64,000 nt of DNA from Bathymodiolus brooksi (lineage: Eukaryota; Mollusca; Bivalvia; Mytilida; Modiolidae): NCBI GenBank assembly GCA_963680875.1, contig OY804579.1, positions 83,813,095 to 83,877,094 on the forward strand. Reading direction: 5' to 3'. Numbering within the stretch: position 1 is the first letter of the stretch; every line of letters starts with the position of its first letter. Both the position numbers and the translations under genes were made by a program. Under the pieces are notes generated by a model. That model worked only from the letters and a program-made list of their open reading frames with translations, did not search any database and was not told the origin of the DNA. Shown in pieces: positions 11,815-23,000 of the stretch.

Positions 11815-12101
11815 GAATGATGCCCTAGCACTCCAGACAGACCTTAAGTTGGCTTAACAAGCTAGGCATTTGGGAAAAGAAATGGAAAATGGAATTCCAC
11901 CCTGGCAAATGCAATGTCCTAACAATAAGCAGGAAACCAAATCCAATCAAATACAATTGCAGTCTACATGGACACACCTTAGAATCCGTTGAAAGTGCCA
12001 AATATCTGGGCTGTCTAATTTTATCAGACCTTCGTTGAACCAAACACATCAACTCAATATGTGACAAAGCAAATAAGACAATAGGATTCCTACGACGTAA
12101 C
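11815..12101 (+). pseudogene. LINE reverse-transcriptase relic, upstream half
   Basis: In one main frame the sequence reads NKLGIWEKKWKMEFHPGKCN, then a SAKYLGCLILSDL block and DKANKTIGFLRRN. This is the region after the catalytic core of CR1/L2/jockey-type non-LTR reverse transcriptases. Stops (for example TGA in place of the Trp after SDLR) show it is dead. It is cut at 12101 by the insertion at 12102-16064 and continues in frame at 16073. Confidence 0.8.
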
Positions 12102-12606
12102 CAGGGGCTGCTCTGGCTCCCAAAAAGTAGGAGCCAGAAAAATCGCCAGGTGTCATTTTCAGGTGCAAGTTTTGAAAGTCAGGAGCCAGTTTAGGAGCCA
12201 GCTAAAGTTTTTACAAGGAGCCAATTTTTTCGAACCAAAACTGTGGATAATTGCATGTACCAGATTCATGTTCAGTTTCATGTATAAATGGTCCGGATTT
12301 GTTTATACAAATGTTAATGTCTGTATTGTACTTCTGTTTTTCATTTCGATTTCATCATCAAAAACAAAAAGATTTATATAATTTATTTATACAATATACT
12401 GTATTTTATGGATTATCAGGGATTCAGCCAGGATTTTGAGACCATTAGTCACTTTTGCCGAACATATTTTTAATGAGCTTAATCTTATAATCAGTTACTT
12501 TGCCTTATTAGTTAGTAATGGAGATTGAAAAGCTATGAAAACCTCCTAGGATGGGAACATACTCTGCAAATTAGAAACCAACTGATAAAACATAACATTG
12601 CCATGA

Positions 12607-12765
12607 TTTTGATCTAATACCACACAAATTGTAATACCCCCCCCTTTTTTTGAAATATTACTTTGCTTTGATCTAATACCACACAAATTGTAATAACCCC
12701 CTCCCCCACCCTTTTTGAAATATTACTGTGCTTTGGTCTAATACCACAACAATTGTAATAACTCA
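12607..12765. repeat. Three tandem copies of a roughly 60-bp unit
   Basis: Each unit carries 'ctaataccacacaaattgta' (third copy slightly changed) followed by a C-rich tract and 'tttttgaaatattactttgc'. It lies inside the hAT-like insert. Confidence 0.8.
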
Positions 12766-12943
12766 TATTTCTGTAGTCTTCAGCCAAAAAAAATATGCCC
12801 AACTTCTAGATACTTTGTACAAAATGTAGGTAATGAATAGAACAAACGTCAAAAACTGAAGCAAGTTGTGAAATGAATAATTATTTCTCAGATCTCATGA
12901 TCAAATTGCAACAATTGGAATAAAAATACTGATTGGTTATTTT

Positions 12944-15552
12944 TAGCTCACCTGGCCATAGGCCATGTGAGCTTTTGTCATGGGTAAGCGTCCGTCGTCC
13001 GTCCGTTAGCTTTTCACATTTAAATCTTCTTCTCTGAAACCGCTGAACAGAAATCAGCCAAACTTGCCAGAAATGTTCACTGGATGGTCCTCTACCAGAT
13101 TTGTGTTTTTGGTGCTGATTTGAAATCCAACATGGCTGCCAGGGTCCATAATGTGTTCTCATTGGCTGAAATTTTAAAAATCTTCTTGTCAGAAACCACT
13201 AAGTCAATTGAATTGTGACTTTGCAGGAATGATCATTGGGTGGTCCAGTACTAAAATTGTGAATCGTTTGCCGATCGGAAATTCAAGATGGCCGCCATGA
13301 CTCGACTTAGTTTAACATTGGACCCTATGGGAATTTCACATTTTCATCTTTTTTTCTGAAACCACAAAACAGATTTGAACCAAACTTGGCAGAAATGTTC
13401 ATTGGATGGTCATATACAAGATTTTTGTTTTTGTCGCTGATCGGAAATCCAACATGGCTGCCAGGGCCCATAATGTGTTCTGATTGGTAGAAATTTTAAA
13501 AATCTTCTTGTTAGAAACCACTAAGCCAATTGAATTGTGACTTTGCAGGAATGATCATTAGGTGGTCCTGTACTAAACTTGTGAATCGTTTGCCGATCGG
13601 AAATTCAAGATGGCCACCATGACGCGACTTAGTTTAACATTGGACCCTATGGGAATTTCACATTTTCATCTTTTTTTCTGAAACCACAAAACAGATTTGA
13701 ATCAAACTTGACAGAAATGTTCATTGGATGGTCATATACAAGATTTTTGTTTTTGGCGCTGATCGGAAATCCAACATGGCTGCCAGGGCCCATAATGTGT
13801 TCTGATTGGTCGAAATTTAAAAAATCTTCTTGTTAGAAACCACTAAGCCAATTGAATTGTGACTTTGCAGGAATGATCATTGGGTGGTTCTGTACTAAAT
13901 TGTGAATCATTTGCCAATCGGAAATTCAAGATGGCCGCCATGACTCGACTTAGTTTAACATTGGACCCTATGGGAATTTCACATTTTCATCTTTTTTTCT
14001 GAAACCACAAAACAGATTTGAACCAAACTTGGCAGAAATGTTCATTGGATGGTCATATACAAGATTTGTGTTTTTGGTGCTGATCGGAAATCCAACATGG
14101 CTGCCAGGGCCCATAATGTGTTCTGATTGGTCGAAATTTAAAAAATCTTCTTGTTAGAAACCACTAAGCCAATTGAATTGTGACTTTGCAGGAATGCTCA
14201 TTGGGTGGTCCTGTACTAAACTTGTGAATCGTTTGCCAATCGGAAATTCAAGATGGCCACCATGACTCGACTTAGTTTAACATTGGACCCTATGGGAATT
14301 TCATATTTTCATTTCTTTTTCTGAAACCACAAAACAGATTTGAACCAAACTTGGCAGAAATGTTCATTGGATGGTCATATACAAGATTTGTGTTTTTGGT
14401 GCTGATCGGAAATCCAACATGGCTGCCAGGGCCTATAATGTGTTCTGATTGGTCGAAATTTTAAAAATCTTCTTGTTAGAAACCACTAAGCCAATTGAAT
14501 TGTGACTTTGCAGGAATGATCATTGGGTGGTCCTGTACTAAACTTGTGAATCGTTTGCTGATCGGAAATTCAAGATGGCCGCCATGACTCGACTTAGTTT
14601 AACATTGGACCCTATGGGAATTTCATATTTTCATTTCTTTTTCTGAAACCACAAAACAGATTTGAACCAAACTTGGCAGAAATGTTCATTGGATGGTCAT
14701 ATACAAGATTTGTGTTTTTGGTGCTGATCGGAAATCCAACATGGCTGCCAGGGCCTATAATGTGTTCTGATTGGTCGAAATTTTAAAAATCTTCTTGTTA
14801 GAAACCACTAAGCCAATTGAATTGTGGCTTTGCAGGAATGATCATTGGGTGGTCCTGTACTAAACTTGTGAATCGTTTGCTGATCGGAAATTCAAGATGG
14901 CCGCCATGACTCGACTTAATTTTAACATTGGACCCTATGGAAAAAATGTTTAAAAGTCTTCTCCTCTGAAACCAGTAAGTCAGTTTAAAGCAAACATGGG
15001 ATGAATGGTCCTTAGGTGGTCAACTTTCAAAATTATGTCCTGTGACCCCGACCTCCATCCAAGATGGCAACCATCAGCGAACATAGTTTTAACATAGGAC
15101 CCTATGGGAAATATATTTAAAAATCTTCTTCTCTGAAACCAGTAAGCCAATTTAAAGCAAACATGGCATGGATGGTCCTTAAGTGGTCAATTTTCAAAAT
15201 TGTGTCCAGTGACCCTGACCTCCATCCAAGATGGCCACCTTCAGCAGACATACTGTAGTTTTAACATAGGACCCTATGGGAAAAAAGGTTTTAAAATCTT
15301 CTCCTCTGAAACTAGTAAGCCAATATAGCAAACATGGCATGGATGGTCCTTGGGTAGTATACTTTCAAAATTGTGTCCGGTGACCACGACCTCCATCCAA
15401 GATGGCTGCCATGAGCAGACATAGTTTTAACATAGAACCCTATGGCAGTATGGGATTTGAATAGTAACTTAGATGTATTCAGCATGCAGACATTCTTAAG
15501 AGGACTTATTTATGTCAGGTGAGCGATACAGGCTCACCTGAGCCTCTAGTTT
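12944..15552 (+). repeat. Family C repeat with expanded tandem core (unit about 321 bp)
   Basis: It opens with the hairpin 'agctcacctggccataggcc' ... 'atgtgagctt' and closes with 'caggtgagcgatacaggctc' and 'gagcctcta'. The core is a dimeric unit: the anchor 'aagatggcc' recurs at about 13285, 13606, 13929, 14250, 14571 and 14894. Three shorter, more diverged monomers follow to 15440. Other copies are at 24442, 25003, 46510 and, degraded, 42030, 43085 and 59015. No coding capacity. Confidence 0.85.
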
Positions 15553-16072
15553 TTAATTGCAGACACCCGCCTGTTTGTAATAGTTCTATAAATAGAACGC
15601 AATTGTTACCCGGATGCTGATCGATAAAAAAAACTTATGCGTCCTCGTGCAGTGCATTTCAATGGTCAATCTTCGCATATAAAAAATGACCATATTAAAT
15701 ATGAGAACTAAGATTACATTTCACAGAAATGAGAATAAATATAGCAAAAGTTAGTTTGGTTAAAAGTATCGGTGGATTACATTTCGAACTCCTGTTAAAT
15801 CAAGCCAGGTGTGATCAAAGATTAAGCAATCAAAACAAAAATTCTATGATCCGTTGATTGGCTTGAAACATGTAATAAAATTGTCATTGTAGTGACTAAT
15901 TAGTTTTAATCAGCAAATGTAGAAGAAGAATGGATTGTTACAAACATTTTTTTACGATTTTTTGAAAATTCAAGTGACAAATTGGGTACGGGAACCAGAA
16001 ACCGATTTCAGTCGCCAGTCAAGAAAGAAAATTGCGACATTGGCGACCGATAGCACGATCCCTGGACGTAAC

Positions 16073-16564
16073 CTTAGCATCGGATCAACAACTGTAAAAC
16101 AAAATGTGTACAACTCACTAGTAAGACCAATAATGGAATACGCCTCAACTGTATGGGATCCTTACACACGAAAAGATATTCATACTCTAGAAATGGTCCA
16201 GCGTTGAGGTGCCAGATACGTTTGTAACCGACAAGGCAACAGATCAAGTGTCGATTCCATGCTTGACACACTTAAATGGAAATCACTACAACACAGAAGA
16301 CGTGATGCTCGGTTACACATGCTATGCAAAACACACCACGAAGATGTCGCTATTAGCAAAGAGGAAAGACTTATACCACCAAAAAGAACTACCAGAAACA
16401 TGCATCCGCTATCTTTCCAAGTACCATCCAGCAGCAGCGACTATAGAAAGTATTCCTTCTTCCCACGAACTATCCGAGATTGGAATTCACTACCTACAAA
16501 CACAGCAGCCGCCACAACACTTGTTGCTTTCAAAGCACAAGTTAGCCAACTTCCACATTAGAAA
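16073..16564 (+). pseudogene. LINE reverse-transcriptase relic, C-terminal half
   Basis: The frame continues from 12101 with YNSLVRPIMEYASTVWDPYT, then EMVQR, a TGA at 16205 (CGA decay), GARYVCN, RRRDARLHMLCKTHHEDV, and the terminal SFFPRTIRDWNSLP motif, ending in a stop near 16562. These are typical C-terminal motifs of CR1/L2-type LINE ORF2 proteins. The 3' tail runs to perhaps 16710. Confidence 0.85.
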
Positions 16565-17025
16565 ATGGAACTATACATAGTTTTAAATATACATACTACT
16601 GACCCATCAGTATTTTAATATTCTATAAATTTACATGTGCACTCCAATGGCAGAACAATCAACTAGTTGATGGTGGCCATTAAAAGGCAGAAGAAGGTTG
16701 TATCTTCAAAAATATTTGCTTTGCTGCATACCTTTTACATTTAGGCTTTTTGCAAATTAACAGCAACATATCTAAATAATAAGCTAAATGCTACTGAAGA
16801 AAATAGTCAAATGATCTGAATTGCAATATCAAAAAATGCTATAGTAGAATTAAGAATTTGTATAAGACTGTGTTTCCCACAAAAAAAGCTAAAAAAAAAT
16901 GTTAAAAATAAATAATTGAAAACATACAGAGTCTTATATTATAGGACTAGCCATGAGATGTGAGCGATAGTTCACAGGTCTTTGTGTATGACTATTGTTA
17001 TTGAGAACTTGTCTTTTAATTTCAG
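16565..17025. other. LINE tail and end of the DRC3 5' intron
   Basis: After the LINE tail the sequence is AT-rich and ends in the acceptor 'ttttaatttcag' (17014-17025) that opens DRC3 coding exon 1. Nothing else is seen. Confidence 0.5.
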
Positions 17026-17047
17026 ATCCAACTTTTAAACACCAAAG

Positions 17048-20000
17048 ATGAGTACTGTCAACTCTATGTCACGTATGTATGACAACCTAGAACCAACTGT
17101 CATTGATGAAGATTTACTGAGATCTGCAGTTGAGGAACAAGGCCCTAAAGAAGAAGCAGGAAAAATAGCAAAAGCAGAAGGAATAGATTTTGGAGATGTT
17201 ACAGCATTGAGATTAGACTTTAAAAGTAAGTAGATTTTGGAGACGTTACAGCATTGAGATTTGACCTTAAAAGTAAGACGATTTTGGAGATGTTACAGAA
17301 TTGAGATTAGACTTTAAAAGTAAGTAGATTTTGGAGACATTACAGCATTGAGATTTGACCTTAAAAATAAGAAGATTTTGGAGATGTTACAGAATTGAGT
17401 ATAGACTTTAAATAAAAGGAAGTAGATTTTGGAGATGTTGCAGCATTGAGATTAAACTTTAAAAGTATTAAGAAGTAAATTAAGTTCTAAACTAGAATTA
17501 TTTCATTTATATAGAAAAACTATTCTAAGATCATTTAAACAGTATATTTCATGAGGTGAACAAATATTGTTTTAGGAAAAAAATTTGTCAGCAAGTTTGA
17601 ATCTATAAAGATATTAAAGTTACATCTCCAAATCATTGAATATCAAATATTGATGATTTACCTATTGATACGCAGTTTGCACATTTTTGCATACCAATTA
17701 TCTTTTGATCTTTATCAAAAATACATGTATGTATAAGAAAATATGTTTTTTACAGATGTTCTGACAATAGACAACTTATGGGAGTTTACAGCCTTGACAA
17801 AATTACAGTTAGATAACAATATTATAGAAAAGGTTGAAGGATTGGACTCATTAGTCAACTTGATTTGGCTAGGTAAGGTATTCTTAACATTACTTTCATG
17901 ATCAAACTTTAATTTTGAAATATCCTGGATACAACCTTATGTGATGAAGTTTGTCAGTGACTTACATGCAGTAGGATGCTTGGTGTTCTGCAGCTACTCT
18001 GGGTTTTTTTTTACCAATAACTGACCACTATGATACAACTGAATTATTGTAAAAATTAGCCTTAAACACCCATAATACTAACATATGAGCAAAAATGTAA
18101 AATTTTTACTTGATGTGTAAACAATTCTTTTATATCTTTTAAAGCAGTTTGTCAGTGACTTACGACAGGACTGGGTTTTCTCCGCATACTCTGGTTTCCT
18201 CCACAAATGGAACTGACCTCCACTATAAAACTGAAATATTGTTGAAAGTGACATTAAACACCATAAACGGAACCCCTAAATCTTAAAGCACGGGCTTATT
18301 CCTATAAGTTGAAATATGCTCTTGGCATGCAAATTTTTCTTCTTTTTTTTTTTTTTTGCTATTTAAGATGACATGTAACAGTAATCATGTAATTAGATAT
18401 GATTTAATCATTACTTTTCTTCATCTTTTTTATTATTTAACATGTTTTGTTCTGTATTCAGATTTGTCGTTCAACAACATAGAAGTTATTGAAGGATTAG
18501 ACCAACTGACAAAGTTAGAAGATTTAACATTTTACAGCAACAGAATCTCAAAGATTGAAAATATGGATAATTTAGAAAATCTTCAAGTGTTATCTGTTGG
18601 AAACAATATATTGAAAGATTTAGAAAATGTAAGATCTTATCTGTAATTGTGTACTTTTAGCAAAAAGAACCACATCGGTGGTGTAATGGTTACCATGCTT
18701 GCCTCGAGTGCGGTAGATCATGGGTTCGACCCCTGATCAGGTCAAACCAAAGACTATAAAATTGGTATTTGTTGTTTCTTTGCTAAGCATGCAGCATTAA
18801 GGAGAAAGAGCAAAGACTGGTTGGCTCGGAATCAGGATAATGTGTCCGAGTGTGGCGACATGTCTATCCGCGAACTGTTGTTTCAGTGAGCTAGCACTAT
18901 AAAAATCCAACTAAGCGTGTTGGTCTAGTAAAAAGCAGACCTCATCATGATTTCATTGAAAATTAACTTGTTCTCACCATGATATAGCTGAAAAATTGCT
19001 CAGTTGGCATTAAACAACAATCATTCACTTAGCAAAAAGAATACCAGAAGTTATCATCTAAATTTGTCTACTGTGAATATTTAAAACTGTCATAGAGGTT
19101 TTTTTTACAATTTTGTAACTTTCACAGTTTGTAAGAATTAACTATAGATTCATGTTAAAATAGATGTTTCCTGCTTCTATATTTGAAAAATGTTGTCCTA
19201 ATCGCTGTCAAAATTTTTTTTTTATCGTATGCATGTCTTAAATTTTAATTTTACAGCAAAAGCAACGAAAACCCACAAATTTTGTTTAACATGCCTCTAA
19301 TGAGCAATGTTTACCTTATGAAAATAAAGAATTGGACCATACTTGTCAGACTATTTGTCAAAATATTTATAATATACACAATTTAAGGCTATAGAGACTA
19401 TATGCTTTGAACATTCTTTAGTTAAGAATATATTGTACTATGGTACTATATTTAAAAAAGTTTTCACGATTGAATTACCAGTATCTTATTTTCAATATTT
19501 AGAATTGAATGAAAATAATTTTATTTCAGGTAATATACTTAAGAAGATTTAGGAAACTGAAAACATTGACGCTGAAAGGAAATCCATTTTGTGAAGAAGA
19601 TACTTATAAACAATATGTTATTGCATTTCTGTCTAATATAGAATTTCTGGATTACAAATTAATTCATCCACAAGCTGTAAGTGTTTTCTATTCATTAAAA
19701 ATGGAATCAGGGCTTATCATCACTACAGTTGTGAGTTCGAATCAGTTCAGGCGTGGTATATTCGATACAACATTATGTGATAAAGTTTGTCAGTAACTTA
19801 CGACAGGTCGGTGGTTTTCACTGGATACTCCGGTTTCCTCCACCAATAAAACTGACGGCCACGATATAACTGAAATATTGTTGAAAGTGGTATTAAACAC
19901 CATAAACCAAACCGAACCATCAATAAAAATGGCAGTAGTTAAATTTCCAAAAGGTTAGATTAGTTAATAACTTGAAGTAAGCTGTCATCTCTCAGAAAAG

Positions 20001-23000
20001 GCAACACATTTTCAGATAGAAATTTAAAAATACAAATAAACAAAAAACAGCTATGATTGTCACTGATTTAAGAAACAACCAAATTATCACACTTTATGAT
20101 AGTGACAGAATTTTGTATTGAAAATCTTTAGACTTTTTGTTGAGATTTGAAGACCTAGTATTTCATATGAGCTCAATTTTTTTCATTAAATGCTTTACTA
20201 TGCTACAACACTAATCTTATTAATACTAGGATGATTTTTTTCAGTTATTTAACTGATTTCAGCTATTTTCCTCTGACAAAGATATTCCGAAAGTTACAGG
20301 ACACTGTCAAAACAGTTCAAAAAGGGACATTTGTTTAAAGGGGTGTAGATGGCTTCAGCTATTTTCATTGATTTTCATTGACATTGATTTTATTTTCTAG
20401 TATGTTTCTCTTGGAGTTGTTAAAAGTAATAATTAAATATTTTACAGAGAGAAGCTGCCATAGAGAAATACATGATTCCAAGAGAGGAGATGTTACATAA
20501 TGAAAGACAGGCCAATGCTATAATAGAAGAAGAAAACAAGAGGAAGGTAGAAGTAGAGTTACACAAGGTAATTATAACAAAGTTTATGTTGTTTAAAAGT
20601 CAATTGCATTCGTTATAAGTGATTATAATTACCGGCATTGAATTACATTAGTCCCCCTCTTATAAGCCACTCCCATGAAAGACCATTCTTTTTATCAGGC
20701 CAGATTATACCACGGTCCAGTAGTAAAATATATATAAACTGTCTAGACACCATTTTCCTTCGAGTGCCCCAAAGGCTTTTGCATCTGATACAGTTTTGGC
20801 TCATATCTTCTCACAACAATGTAAATCTACACAATTGAAAAGGTACAAGGTGTTTATTGATAATTTTCTTAAAACGTTCTTTAAAAAACCGACCTTTCGG
20901 ATTTAAAACTGAAAGGTCCACAGCATTTCACTTTCAAAAATAATTGTGAACTCCTGTTATTATGTTCCTATTGCATAGATACATATTATTGATAACTGAA
21001 TGCTTTTAACATCATGATCTGTATTAATTATAAGCTATGCAGTCATTTACTCTATCATTGTTTAATTTTTTGCCCAGATATAATTGTCTTTTGTCATTTT
21101 ATAATGTATATATATTTATATAGATTGCTTATGTAGAGAACATGGATAGTGACAGTCTCTTTGAAAGTTTATATGCTGAGGATACAGAAGGAAAGAAATT
21201 GGCAGAATTCCCTGCTATTAATGAACTTATTGACAGATATCCTTTATAATCTAAACAGTTCTTTAAAATTGCACATTTTGCAGTGTGTCAGATTGGGTTC
21301 AAGATCCAGGACCTGCAGTCATAAAACCATCACAAAAACATGCTCAAAAAGTTTTCAAATCAAATCAAAGATTTCATAAAATTGGTTCTTGCTTCTTCTC
21401 TGTTAAATCACAGCGTTAAGAAGATATATAAGGCTGTCAAACTTTAAAATGATATTAGAATAACCTGAATTGTACATAGTTTGTATGAGGTGATTCAAAC
21501 ATGACTTTTATATGATGGATATAGGTTCAGTCAAGCCTACCTTATCAACCACTTCTATTAAGTTGTGACCTGTCTTATGTATGTGATTTTGAGTTGATTG
21601 TCCTTGGGGTATTCTTATCGCGTTAAAACAATGTCCGATTCGTCTTGACTCCCATTTGTTTTGTAGGAGTTCATGTTTTATTTATGTTATTTGTATTTAT
21701 TTACACATACTGGTGTCCAACACGATTTCCATATCATAGGATGTTCATGTCATTTTACAGTAACACGACAGCTGTCACATACAGAGCAGGAACTGCTCAC
21801 CCATCCAGAGCACATGAGTTCACCACCCGTTTTTGGTGGGGGCTTGCTCGATCTTTAATTTTCTGTGTGAAAAAAAAATAAATTTAGAAGCTAAATATTT
21901 TATATGATTTCTATCTGCAATCTTCTTAAAAGTGATACAATGGGATGATAGCTTTAAATTCATATAAAAATTATTGTGCAGTCATTTCAAAATATGTTTT
22001 CCTTAACATTATTCACCTTCAGAGAGAAGTTTGTAGGTATTTGTTACCAGATTTTTGAGTATGGTATAAAAGAACATGACAAACGTCAGGCAGAAGTTAA
22101 CCAGTTCTGGGAATGTATAGAGGAAGCTAAGAATGAAAACAAACAACTTGGAATCAAAGCTATTGATGAATTTATGTTAATGAAGAAAAAGGTTAAACCT
22201 GATTTTTTATAAGATGGTTTGGTTTGGTTTATGGTGTTTAACACAACAATATTTCAGTTATATCGTGGCGATTTTTCATAAGCACTATAGAAATGATTTT
22301 ACATGTTAATGTATTTAAAAAGAACTATTTTATTATGTTTTTTTAACATTGATTAAGGGAGATAACTCGCTAATTTCTCCATCGTCCTGTCTATGACTAA
22401 GACATTTCTATGGTTATTCAGAGAACAAAGAAATCATGACTCGGAGTCAGGATACGCAGTGTACCAGTGGAGTGACATGTCAAACCATGGACTGTTATTT
22501 CAATTTGCTAGCAATAAGCTAGAACTATAAAAATCCCCAAAAAACATATTGGTCAAGTACAAAGCAGACAAAATCATCATCTCATCAAAAGCTAACTTGT
22601 TCTCGCCATGATAAATCTAAAACATTGTTCACTTGGTATTTAACAACAATAAGTCACTATTTTTTTTTTAATTACAACAGGTTTTACAAGAACTAACACA
22701 GATCAGTGATCAGAGGCTTCTAGAGCAACAAATCTCAGACTACAACAAAGTTATATCTGAACTATGGGATAAACTCATGGGTTATGAGTTACAACTTGTT
22801 GATCAATTAGAGGTAAGTGTGTCAAACTGTGGGATTAGCTCATTGGTGTTTGCCATTTGTTTTTTTCTTCTTTTAAAATTATGTCCCTGTTTTGCACAGT
22901 ATCACACACATGCATTGTATAACACCTATTTCTAAGTAAATACATGTAGGTTTAAATCAGTAAAAAGTTTACTCAATTTTTAATATTTTTTTTAATTTTT

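Larger units (their letters stand above)
12102..16064. mobile_element. 3963-bp hAT-like non-autonomous element with 8-bp target duplication
   Basis: The element begins 'caggggctgc' and ends 'cgatccctg'. It is flanked by perfect 8-bp direct repeats gacgtaac (12094-12101 and 16065-16072). CAGGG ends plus an 8-bp duplication are the hallmark of hAT transposons. Removing the insert and one repeat rejoins the LINE frame (FLRRN to LSIGSTTV), which independently proves the borders. No transposase frame is visible. Inside lies the tandem repeat at 12944-15552. Confidence 0.85.

Noticed and set aside
18668..18745. tRNA gene
   Set aside because: Box A and box B are present but the sequence cannot form a proper acceptor stem, and the same head is fused to a SINE body in several copies.
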